From: an uncultured Eubacteriales bacterium
Lineage (GTDB): Bacteria > Bacillota > Clostridia > Oscillospirales > CAG-272
Reading direction: 5' to 3'
DNA: 64,000 nt
Assembly: GCA_934433485.1 (NCBI GenBank)
Contig: CAKRZR010000001.1
Coordinates: 248,001-312,000, forward strand
The translations under genes were made by a program, and so were the position numbers. The notes under the pieces are model-generated. The model was not told where the DNA came from and made no database searches. It worked only from the letters and a program-made list of their open reading frames with translations. Below, piece by piece: positions 43,837 to 51,454 of the stretch. Positions within the stretch are counted from its first letter, which is position 1, and each line of letters starts with the position of its first letter.

Positions 43837-44577
43837 TCAGTCTTTTCCGCGCAGAGACGCGATCTCCGTCTCCGTCAGATACCGCCATTTGCCGCAGGGC
43901 AGGGTACCAAGCTCCACACCGCCCATCTGGATCCGCGTGAGTGCGTATACCTTTTTCTCATGTGCCTCGCACATCCGCCTGATCTGCCGGTTTCGTCCCT
44001 CATACAGCGTAAACTGTACCACAGTCGCCGGATTGCCGCGATACGTACAGTCTACAATCCGTTTAGTTTCGACCGGCTTTGTCATCCGTCCGTCCAGCTC
44101 GATGGACTCGCCGAGGGAGCGAATCTCCGCACCGGTCAGCTTTCCGCCGATGGTTGCGAGGTACACTTTTGGCACCTCGTGGGACGGATGGGTCAGCCGA
44201 TTCGTCAGCTCCCCATCGTCGGTGCAGAGCAGTAGTCCGTCCGAATACATATCCAGCCGCCCGACCGGATACACACGGCAGGGCACACCTTTGAGCAGTT
44301 CCGAAATGGTAGACCTCCCGCGATCGTCCGACAGCGTCGTCACATATCCGACCGGCTTGTGGAGCAGAATATACGTGTATTTGCGCACACCACCGGACAG
44401 TGGCAGACGGATGCGCCGCCTGTTCCAGCAAACTTCGTCCACCGCCGGGTCGATTTTCTGTCCCATTTCGGCTGTTGTACCGTTGACGGTCACATGGCCC
44501 GCTTCTATTTCTTTTTCCGCCGCACGCCGGGACAGAACACCACAGTCGCTGAAAAACTTTTGCAGTCGAATCTCCAT
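43837..44577 (-). CDS. rluB: Pseudouridine synthase, RluB/RsuA family
   Basis: A 246-residue enzyme: N-terminal S4 domain (RLQKFFSDCGVLSRRAAEKEIEAGHVTVNG) and catalytic domain with the Asp motif YPVGRLDMYSDGLLLCTDDG and the conserved EGRNRQIRRMCEAH. RluB-type enzymes modify 23S rRNA near position 2605. AAGGAAGG precedes ATG 44577. In Bacilli and Clostridia it follows the dac-spmA-spmB genes; here it comes 52 bp after the dac gene with spmAB missing. Confidence 0.94.
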   Translation of the reverse strand: MEIRLQKFFSDCGVLSRRAAEKEIEAGHVTVNGTTAEMGQKIDPAVDEVCWNRRRIRLPLSGGVRKYTYILLHKPVGYVTTLSDDRGRSTISELLKGVPCRVYPVGRLDMYSDGLLLCTDDGELTNRLTHPSHEVPKVYLATIGGKLTGAEIRSLGESIELDGRMTKPVETKRIVDCTYRGNPATVVQFTLYEGRNRQIRRMCEAHEKKVYALTRIQMGGVELGTLPCGKWRYLTETEIASLRGKD

Positions 44578-44629
44578 CGAGAAGCCTTCCTTTTCTCTAT
44601 ATCCATTGTTTATCCTACAGTGTATTACA

Positions 44630-45742
44630 TCAGCACGTGCCGAACAGTCTGGCGAAGAACCCAGGCTCCGTTTCCGGTAGCGGAACATCCGCACAGGCGA
44701 CAAGCGGCAGGGAACCGATTTCATTGCCATTCGCGAAAAAGCGGACCAAGCCAAGAGAGTCTCCGGCATGTACCGGCGCGAACACGATATGCGGCGCTTC
44801 GATCACGTGCGTTACCGTCGGATGATCCCGCAGAACCGCCGACAGCGCGTCCGTATTACAGATTGCCACAAAACCATCCGCCGCGCCGACACAGGGAATC
44901 TCACAGACAAACGTGCCCTTTTCGGCAAGCGTCACCTCGGAAAAACGCGTGAAACCGTAATCGAGCATTGCACGATGGTCGCGCCAGTCATCCGGTGCGT
45001 TGAGCGTGACCGCCACCAATTCCACACCGTTTTGCTTTGCCGCCGATACGAGACAGCGACCGCTTTTGCGCGTGAAGCCGGTTTTGACGCCGATCACATC
45101 CGCGCACTGTTTCAGAAGTCTGTTGTGGTTGACCAGCACACGCACGCCGTCGCCGTCCTGCATCGGGATCGTGTGGCGATATGTCGAGACGATCCGTGCG
45201 AAATCCGGATTCGACAATGCATATGCCGTGAGTCGCGCGAGATCTGCCGCTGTTGTGTAATGCTCCGGGTCGTCTAATCCGTGTGGATTGGTAAAGTGCG
45301 TGTCGCGCAGCCCAAGCGCAGCGGCTTTTTCGTTCATCATAGCAGCGAATCCCGGAATATCGCCTCCGATCGCGTACGCAATGGCAGCCGCGGCGTCGTT
45401 CGCGCTTTCGAGCATCAGGGAATAGAGCAGATCCTCCAGCGTCAACACCTCGCCGGACGCCAAATATACCGATGATCCCTCCACGCCGACCGCACCTGCG
45501 TCGACGGTGACAGGAGTGGACAGTGCGCCGTTCTCGATTGCCACAAGGGCAGTCATGATCTTCGTCGTGCTTGCCATCGGAAGGCGCTCGTCCCGGTTGC
45601 GCGCGTAAATGATCTCGCCGCTTGTGATCTCCATGAGCACCGCCGCTTCCGCCGATACCGAAACATCCTCCGCGGATAGCGTGGCGGGGAGCGTCAAACA
45701 AACACAAACGCACAAAAACAGTGCCAAAAGTCGTTTTCGCAT
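44630..45742 (-). CDS. D-alanyl-D-alanine carboxypeptidase (DacB/DacF type)
   Basis: A 370-residue exported S11 peptidase. A signal peptide (MRKRLLALFLCVCVCLTLPA) is followed by the serine peptidase motifs S58-T-T-K61, S113-A-N115 and K220-T-G222, then a C-terminal beta domain. It trims the terminal D-Ala of peptidoglycan stem peptides. The gerW-dac-rluB setting points to the DacB or DacF group, which modify spore cortex in endospore formers. GGAGG lies 5 bases before ATG 45742. A forespore-like promoter may precede it (separate entry). Confidence 0.92.
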   Translation of the reverse strand: MRKRLLALFLCVCVCLTLPATLSAEDVSVSAEAAVLMEITSGEIIYARNRDERLPMASTTKIMTALVAIENGALSTPVTVDAGAVGVEGSSVYLASGEVLTLEDLLYSLMLESANDAAAAIAYAIGGDIPGFAAMMNEKAAALGLRDTHFTNPHGLDDPEHYTTAADLARLTAYALSNPDFARIVSTYRHTIPMQDGDGVRVLVNHNRLLKQCADVIGVKTGFTRKSGRCLVSAAKQNGVELVAVTLNAPDDWRDHRAMLDYGFTRFSEVTLAEKGTFVCEIPCVGAADGFVAICNTDALSAVLRDHPTVTHVIEAPHIVFAPVHAGDSLGLVRFFANGNEIGSLPLVACADVPLPETEPGFFARLFGTC

Positions 45743-45773
45743 ACAATCCTCCACAAAACGATGATTCGAAGAA

Positions 45774-45803
45774 AAGTATGCGCCGTGTTTGGGATAGGCA
45801 TAC
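45774..45803 (-). promoter_or_regulatory. Candidate SigF/SigG-type promoter of the dac gene
   Basis: On the minus strand GTATG (45799-45803), 18-bp spacer, CATACTT (45774-45780). It agrees with the SigG consensus (GMATR-N18-CATWMTA) at 10 of 12 positions and partly with SigF. No SigA promoter is seen in this gap. The presumed start point is about 25 bp before ATG 45742. Confidence 0.35.
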
Positions 45804-45895
45804 GAAAAAAAGCGCGCCAATCTGTACCGTTTTCGCCAAAAGAAACATGCGCGACAGCCTGCTTTGCTCACTGCATAATCGCGTTGTGCTTATTC

Positions 45896-45988
45896 TAAGG
45901 AACCTCTGAATGAATCGGATTCTTGCAATAAAAGGCTGAAATATAGGGACTTTATCGCAAAAATAACCTTATATCAGAGGCTTCCTTA
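45896..45988 (-). repeat. Nested-inverted-repeat element, full copy C
   Basis: On the minus strand it starts TAAGGAAGCCTCTGATATAA and ends TCAGAGGTTCCTTA. Inner arms are TTTTTGCGATAAAG and CTTTTATTGCAAGAA. The first TAA is the stop codon of the gerW-like gene. It lies between that gene and dac. Confidence 0.9.
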
Positions 45989-46420
45989 TTCCACATCGTT
46001 CTTTTTGCCGAAGATTTCACGAAACCGTTCGACAAGGTCCGGCGATTTTTCGATCAGACCCACCACAGACGACACCGGATCGGTCGCACCGCCGTTGCCG
46101 CAGGGTGCATTGATGTTCAGCATACTCACGTTCCCGTCCGGCTGCACCACTAAAAAACCGACCGGCTGGACCGTCAGACCTGTTCCACCGCCACCGCCAA
46201 AATTGTTCCCCGACGGCTTTCCATTTGCGTTGGTGCCGTCCTTTTTCTGGTAATCGATGCCGCCGGATACATATCCGACCGTTACCTTGGAGATGGGGAT
46301 GATCACCACGCCGCCGGAGGTGTTGATCGGTTCGCCGACGATGGTGTTCGCATCGAGCATGGAACTGATGGAATCGAGGTTTGTTTTATTCATGTCATTG
46401 AGTTTGCTGTTTTCCGCCAT
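45986..46420 (-). CDS. GerW/YtfJ-family protein
   Basis: A 144-residue protein of the YtfJ (GerW) family: ANTIVGEPINTSGGVVIIPISKVTVGYVSGG, a glycine-rich centre (NNFGGGGGTGLTVQPVGFLVV) and a C-terminal helix. In Bacillus it is a spore protein needed for germination, but homologues also occur in bacteria not known to sporulate. The order scpB-DUF2953-gerW-dac is the usual one in Clostridia. Its TAA stop falls in the edge of repeat copy C. Confidence 0.9.
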   Translation of the reverse strand: MAENSKLNDMNKTNLDSISSMLDANTIVGEPINTSGGVVIIPISKVTVGYVSGGIDYQKKDGTNANGKPSGNNFGGGGGTGLTVQPVGFLVVQPDGNVSMLNINAPCGNGGATDPVSSVVGLIEKSPDLVERFREIFGKKNDVE

Positions 46421-46470
46421 GGGTAGCCCTCACTTTCCTGTTCAATAAATCATATGCCGTTATGCCTTTT

Positions 46471-47151
46471 TTATCTGCGGATCCACGCCGCAAGAAATTC
46501 CGCGCCGGTATGCAGTACGGAGCCGGGGCGGATGGTCAGCGTGAAATCTACGTCGTACACGGTCTGCGGCGCCGCAAAATCCACACGGATTGCCAATGCA
46601 TCGTGTGCGAGCGGCTGCAGCCTGGTGTGACAGTCTAGAATCTCCAATAGATATGCTGCGGACTGCGAAAGAATGCCGAAATGGATGGCAGCCTGTGCCG
46701 CATCTTCTCCGCCGGATGTCACATGGAGTCGTGAGACGGTACATTCCATCCTGCCAAGAAAGCGCGGAACTGTGTCGAGCACGGCTTGCAGCAGCGGCGT
46801 CATCTCGCGCAGCCGATCCCATGTGCCGACAGCCTCCGTTTCGTGTGCCGCGGCAATTTTCGGTTTCTTGCAAGCATCGGAATCGACCGTTTTATTCTTT
46901 TGCGCGTTCTTTTGCTGTTTGCGCGCCGCCTTTTTCGCTTCCTTCGCGAGCCGCTTTTGGTGCCGCTTGTAGGTAAACTTGCGTAAATCGACGGAGGTAG
47001 TCGTCTCTCGCGGATAGGTGAACACGCGAATTTTGCAGATTTCTATATCTATGCGCAGTGTTTTTTGCAGTCGAAAACGAACAGAGAACGGAATGGAGCC
47101 GAGCACAAGCAAAAACAGCACAGTCCCGCACAGAATCCACACCGCTTTCAT
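46471..47151 (-). CDS. DUF2953 membrane-anchored protein
   Basis: A 226-residue protein with one N-terminal membrane segment (residues 3-24), a strand-rich region, a very basic stretch (KRLAKEAKKAARKQQKNAQKNK, about residues 64-88) and a C-terminal domain. DUF2953 proteins regularly precede gerW (ytfJ) in Firmicutes; their function is unknown. The Lys-rich stretch probably lies at the cytoplasmic face. AAAGGAGG marks the start. Confidence 0.82.
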   Translation of the reverse strand: MKAVWILCGTVLFLLVLGSIPFSVRFRLQKTLRIDIEICKIRVFTYPRETTTSVDLRKFTYKRHQKRLAKEAKKAARKQQKNAQKNKTVDSDACKKPKIAAAHETEAVGTWDRLREMTPLLQAVLDTVPRFLGRMECTVSRLHVTSGGEDAAQAAIHFGILSQSAAYLLEILDCHTRLQPLAHDALAIRVDFAAPQTVYDVDFTLTIRPGSVLHTGAEFLAAWIRR

Positions 47152-47179
47152 GGTACCGCCTCCTTTCGCCTATCTCGTG

Positions 47180-47953
47180 TCAATCCTCCGGCAGCGCAAA
47201 ATCCGCATCGGTGACAGCGCCCGCAAGTTGCATCTCTTCCGCAGGCGAATCGCCTGTATCATCGCTGCCTGTTTCGGATTCCGTGCCGCTTTCCTCCGCC
47301 ATGGAATCGTCAGTCGCGTCCGGGACAGTGTCAGCTGCGGTAAGGATCGTCTCGTCCGGTGCGATGTCGATTTTTTCACCGTTTTCGCCACGCACCTGTA
47401 CCACCGGCAGCTCCATCAGTGAGTCTATACCGAATACGCGCAGGAAATCCGCGGTCGTGCGATACAGGGTTGGTCTGCCGGGCGCGTCCAGTTTGCCACA
47501 GGGTTCAATGAGGCTCTTTTCAAGCAGTGCCGTTACCGCGTACGAAGAATCCACACCGCGCACCGTATCGACAAACGCACGTGTCGTCGGCTGGTTGTAC
47601 GCGATCACCGCGAGCACTTCAAGCAACGATTGCGACAGCTTGCCGCCCCGTCGGATACCGAGGGCCGTTTTGATCTCCGCTGCATATTTTTCGCGCGTAC
47701 AGATCTGACAGCTGTCCGGAAATGTTACGAGCAATACGCCGCGCGGCAGAATCGATGTGTCGTTGTAGACCTTTTTCCATTCCTCCACCAGCGCACGGCA
47801 TTTTCCAGGTGTTACCTGTAAGGTTTCCGCCAATTTTTCATAGGTGAGCGGATGACCGGCGGCAAACAGGCACGCCTCCAAGATCGCGTAGCTTTCCGTA
47901 TCCGTGCGTACCGCCTCCATAGCGTCGCTTTGCGCAATGCTTTCCATTTTCAC
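47180..47953 (-). CDS. scpB: Segregation and condensation protein B
   Basis: A 257-residue kleisin-interacting protein with two winged-helix domains (ILEACLFAAGHPLTYEKLAETL; LSQSLLEVLAVIAYNQPTTRAFVDTVRGVDSSYAV) and a long acidic, Ser/Glu/Asp-rich tail from about residue 205. ScpB binds ScpA in the SMC condensin complex. GTG 47953 is 5 bases after AAGGGG; ATG 47947 is the alternative. It starts 10 bp after scpA. Confidence 0.93.
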   Translation of the reverse strand: MKMESIAQSDAMEAVRTDTESYAILEACLFAAGHPLTYEKLAETLQVTPGKCRALVEEWKKVYNDTSILPRGVLLVTFPDSCQICTREKYAAEIKTALGIRRGGKLSQSLLEVLAVIAYNQPTTRAFVDTVRGVDSSYAVTALLEKSLIEPCGKLDAPGRPTLYRTTADFLRVFGIDSLMELPVVQVRGENGEKIDIAPDETILTAADTVPDATDDSMAEESGTESETGSDDTGDSPAEEMQLAGAVTDADFALPED

Positions 47954-47963
47954 TGTATCCCCT

Positions 47964-48761
47964 TTACGCGTATTCCGTCAATGCTTCAAGCAGCTCCGCG
48001 TCCGGCTCATTTTTGAGAATGAGCGCCACATGATCCGCCAGATCGACCACGCAGCCAGCATCCGTTTCGTCTGGATCGGGTTCCAAAAGCGCGACCACGT
48101 GTACCTTCATCAGCTCCAGTATAGACAAAAATTTCGCAATTTGTTCGGAATGGGAGCGGGAATCGAGAAAATACCGGTCGAGATACAGGCGACTGTCCCG
48201 GTGCAGTCTGGCAAGCAGATCCGCCGTGACCAGCTGTACCGGCACATGCGGCTGATGTACGATGGGATCAAATGCCGTGTCCGGATCCTTTTTCGCGAGC
48301 TTTGTTTCCGATACCGACAACGCGTGAATGAGCGCCCTGCGGAGCAGCTCCACGTCGTGCGGCGCGACATATGTGCGATCCGGTGAAATGTCGTCCTGTT
48401 CCTTGACCATACGCCCGCCATAGAGCGCATACAGATCCGACAGCTCTCCTGCTGCCAGCTTGGCTTTTTGATATTCCAGCACCGCGTCTCGCAGAGAGAT
48501 GCGCGGATCGTCCTCTACTTCCGGATTGCGCGGCAGGAGCATCCGGCTTTTCAGCAGCATCAGCTCGCTCGCCATGTAGAGAAATTCCGCGGCGACGTCC
48601 AGTCCTGCCTCCAGATTGTGTGCGATATACGCCATATATTGGTCGCAGAGCAGTGCGATCGGAATGTCGTCGATGTTGATTTTGTTCTTAATGATCAGTG
48701 TCAGAAGCAGATCCAGCGGTCCCTCGAACTGATCGAGCTTGTAGTTGATCGTGTTTTCCAT
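47964..48761 (-). CDS. scpA: Segregation and condensation protein A (kleisin)
   Basis: A 265-residue kleisin: N-terminal YKLDQFEGPLDLLLTLIIKNKINIDDIPI, then AAEFLYMASELMLLKSRMLLP, and a C-terminal winged helix with FLSILELMKVHVVAL. It bridges the SMC heads to organise the chromosome. The 3-bp gap to the M50 protease gene and a weak ribosome binding site suggest coupled translation. Confidence 0.95.
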   Translation of the reverse strand: MENTINYKLDQFEGPLDLLLTLIIKNKINIDDIPIALLCDQYMAYIAHNLEAGLDVAAEFLYMASELMLLKSRMLLPRNPEVEDDPRISLRDAVLEYQKAKLAAGELSDLYALYGGRMVKEQDDISPDRTYVAPHDVELLRRALIHALSVSETKLAKKDPDTAFDPIVHQPHVPVQLVTADLLARLHRDSRLYLDRYFLDSRSHSEQIAKFLSILELMKVHVVALLEPDPDETDAGCVVDLADHVALILKNEPDAELLEALTEYA

Positions 48762-48764
48762 CGA

Positions 48765-49436
48765 TCAAAGCCCCGGGATGAGATGCACGAGCGCAAACAT
48801 GCCGGCCGCGAGCCAGTTCACCAGGGTAGAGAGGATTCCGTCGAGAAATCCGAGCCACAGACAGACAAGCAGGGCAAGCTGGATGTACCGTTCATACCGC
48901 ATGATACCGAAATAGTACTTTTGCGGCAGGAAAACGAGGAAAATGCGCGAACCGTCCAAAGGCGGAACAGGCAGAAAATTGAAAACCGCGAGACAGAGAT
49001 TGAGTGAGTAGAAGTACTGCAGGAGGGAAATCGACGCCCACTGGATCCAGCCGCCAATGGAGGAGTGCGCGCCGGTTTTATTGAAGATCGCGGCAAGCAC
49101 AGAGGCTATGAGGATCCCGCAAAACGCCATAAGAATATTGGAAACCGGTCCCGCGAGTGCGGTCAATGCCACATCGCGCTTTGGTTTTTTGAAATAGCGG
49201 GAATCGATCGGCACCGGTTTTGCCCAACCGAAGCGGAAGAGCAGCATACAGATCGTGCCGATTGGATCGAGGTGCTTCAGCGGATTGAGCGTCAGCCGTC
49301 CCATCGCTTTGGCAGTCGGGTCACCGAGCTTATACGCCATCCATCCGTGCGCCACCTCATGCACCGTAAGCGCGATGAGAATGCAGGGGATCGAGAAAAG
49401 GTACCGGGTCAGATAGGACACAAATGTCGCAGACAA
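48765..49436 (-). CDS. M50-family site-2-like membrane metalloprotease
   Basis: A 223-residue membrane protein with zinc motif HEVAH in ALTVHEVAHGWMAYKLGD and the second motif NFLPVPPLDGSRIF, in five to six membrane helices. This is the short M50B group (YwhC-like) without PDZ or CBS domains; substrates are unknown. The start is TTG 49436, preceded by AGGAGGAG at 6 bases. Linkage to scpA is common in Firmicutes. Confidence 0.9.
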   Translation of the reverse strand: MSATFVSYLTRYLFSIPCILIALTVHEVAHGWMAYKLGDPTAKAMGRLTLNPLKHLDPIGTICMLLFRFGWAKPVPIDSRYFKKPKRDVALTALAGPVSNILMAFCGILIASVLAAIFNKTGAHSSIGGWIQWASISLLQYFYSLNLCLAVFNFLPVPPLDGSRIFLVFLPQKYYFGIMRYERYIQLALLVCLWLGFLDGILSTLVNWLAAGMFALVHLIPGL

Positions 49437-49460
49437 GAGAAGCTCCTCCTAAATCCATGA

Positions 49461-50762
49461 TTATTCCGCGTCTAGACGGACGAGATCGGCATAGGTTTCC
49501 CGTGCGACCGCCACAGTCGCCTCGCCGCCCTCGATCGCAATGACCGGCGGACGCGGGATCCGGTTGTAGTTCGATGCCATCGAGTAATTATACGCACCGG
49601 TCACCAGTACTGCCAGCAGATCGCCACGACACGGCTTTGCGATGGATACACCCTCTGCCAACAGGTCTCCGCTTTCGCAGCACCGTCCGGCGATCGTGCA
49701 GAGAAAATCCGCCGGCGCGTCCGCTTTTTCCGCGTGTACCACTGTGTAGCGCGAGCCGTACAGCGTGTACCGCGGATTGTCGGGCATACCGCCGTCTACG
49801 GAAACGTAATTACGGAAGCCGGGGATCTCTTTGACGGAGCCGACCGTGTAGACAGTCGCACCGGCAGCGGCGACAATGCTGCGTCCCGGTTCCATGTAAA
49901 GTATCGGCTGCGGGATTGCCAGTGTACGGCACATATCGCGTACCGTATCGCCGATCTCGCGGATGCAGGCTTGCGTGTCGAATACTGGATCGTCCTCCAC
50001 ATACCGAACGCCGAAACCGCCGCCTAAATTGAGAATACGCGCCATATAGCCGGTCTTATCATACACCTTGCGCACGAATGCCAGCATGATTTCCGCCGCG
50101 TCCCGGAACGGTTCCGAAGAGAAAAGCTGTGAACCGACATGGCAGTGGAAGCCGTCCACGGTAAGATGTGCCATCGACAGCGCTGTCTCCACGAAGGCAA
50201 GCGCCTGACCGGTCAGGATCGCCATGCCAAATTTCGAGTCTACATTGCCGGTTGTAATTTTCTGATGTGTGTGCGGATCAATGCCGGGGGTGATGCGCAG
50301 GAGAATGTGCGGCGTTTTCCCGGACACTTCCGCGATTTTTTCAAGCGCGTTCAGTTCATCGGTGCCGTCCACGACAATGTGCCCGACGCCAAGCTCTACG
50401 GCATAGGCGAGATCCGCGTCCGTCTTGTTATTGCCATGGAAAAAGACGCGCTCCATCGGAAATCCTGCGGCATGCGCGGTGTAAAGCTCTCCGGACGATA
50501 CGCAGTCCGCGTACATCTCCTCCTCCGCCATCACGCGGTACAGCTTTCGGAAGCAAAGCGATTTTCCGGCAAACACAGGCGCGGCGCCGGGACCGAAATG
50601 GGCGGCAAACGCGTTCTTATAGAATCGACACTGCTTTCGCACGGCGTCCATATCGAGATAATACGCGGGCGTGCCGAATTTCACGGACAATTCTGTGGCA
50701 TCCAGACCGGCGATGGTCAGATGCCCGGTTTCGTTTACGGAAAAGGAAGGATGCAGAAGCAT
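49461..50762 (-). CDS. lysA: Diaminopimelate decarboxylase
   Basis: A 433-residue PLP enzyme of the alanine-racemase fold. The PLP lysine is K67 in PVFAGKSLCF, and FHCHVGSQ, ILNLGGGFGVRY and MEPGRSIVA are the other family motifs, with CESGDLL in the C-terminal domain. It makes lysine from meso-diaminopimelate. AAGGAGA marks ATG 50762. The first block reads FAGKSL rather than the more common YAxKAN. Confidence 0.94.
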   Translation of the reverse strand: MLLHPSFSVNETGHLTIAGLDATELSVKFGTPAYYLDMDAVRKQCRFYKNAFAAHFGPGAAPVFAGKSLCFRKLYRVMAEEEMYADCVSSGELYTAHAAGFPMERVFFHGNNKTDADLAYAVELGVGHIVVDGTDELNALEKIAEVSGKTPHILLRITPGIDPHTHQKITTGNVDSKFGMAILTGQALAFVETALSMAHLTVDGFHCHVGSQLFSSEPFRDAAEIMLAFVRKVYDKTGYMARILNLGGGFGVRYVEDDPVFDTQACIREIGDTVRDMCRTLAIPQPILYMEPGRSIVAAAGATVYTVGSVKEIPGFRNYVSVDGGMPDNPRYTLYGSRYTVVHAEKADAPADFLCTIAGRCCESGDLLAEGVSIAKPCRGDLLAVLVTGAYNYSMASNYNRIPRPPVIAIEGGEATVAVARETYADLVRLDAE

Positions 50763-50799
50763 GGTGGTCTCCTTACAGAAAAATTTGCGTGGTATGGGG

Positions 50800-51393
50800 T
50801 TACATCGCGGCGGCGGTGAGGATCTGCTTCCAGAGCTCGTCCCGTCCCTCGCCGGATTTTGCGGAATAGAGAATGTACGGCACCTCCGGCATTTCGTCTG
50901 CCATGCGCGCGGTGAATTTGTCCCGTTCGCTCCGATTGAGCTTGTCCGCCTTGGTGCCGACGACGACAAAATTCATCCGACTTTCCGTCAGGTATTCGAG
51001 CATGTTCCAGTCGTCCTCTGTAGGACCGATCCGGCTGTCAATGAGCTGACACACGAGATGCACCGCATCGATATGCGGATTGTTTGTAAAATAGCCGTCG
51101 GTCAGCGCGGACCAGCGTTTTTTGTCCTCCGGGGAACGCTTCGCATATCCATAGCCGGGCAGGTCGACGAAATAGAGCTTCCGATCGATGGTATAAAAAT
51201 TGACAGTGATCGTTTTCCCCGGTTCTCCGCTGACGCGCGCCAATGCCTTCCGGGCAAGCAGGGAATTGATCAGCGAGCTTTTCCCGACATTGGAACGACC
51301 GGAAAAGGCGATCTGCGGCAGACGGTCGGCGGGAAACTGCTTCGGCAGTCCGGCGGACATCACAAGCGCCGCGTTGTTCAGATTGAGCTTCAT
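50800..51393 (-). CDS. engB: Ribosome-biogenesis GTPase EngB (YsxC/YihA)
   Basis: A 197-residue TRAFAC GTPase: G1 GRSNVGKSS near residue 32, G3 DLPGYGYAKR, G4 GTKADKL and G5 SAKSGEG. It takes part in 50S subunit assembly. The gene follows lon with a 61-bp gap, the standard Firmicutes order. Confidence 0.95.
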   Translation of the reverse strand: MKLNLNNAALVMSAGLPKQFPADRLPQIAFSGRSNVGKSSLINSLLARKALARVSGEPGKTITVNFYTIDRKLYFVDLPGYGYAKRSPEDKKRWSALTDGYFTNNPHIDAVHLVCQLIDSRIGPTEDDWNMLEYLTESRMNFVVVGTKADKLNRSERDKFTARMADEMPEVPYILYSAKSGEGRDELWKQILTAAAM

Positions 51394-51454
51394 ATTCTAT
51401 GGCTTCCTTTGCTGCATTTGGAATTTTCGGGAAGTCTGGCGGATTCTGGCGTGC

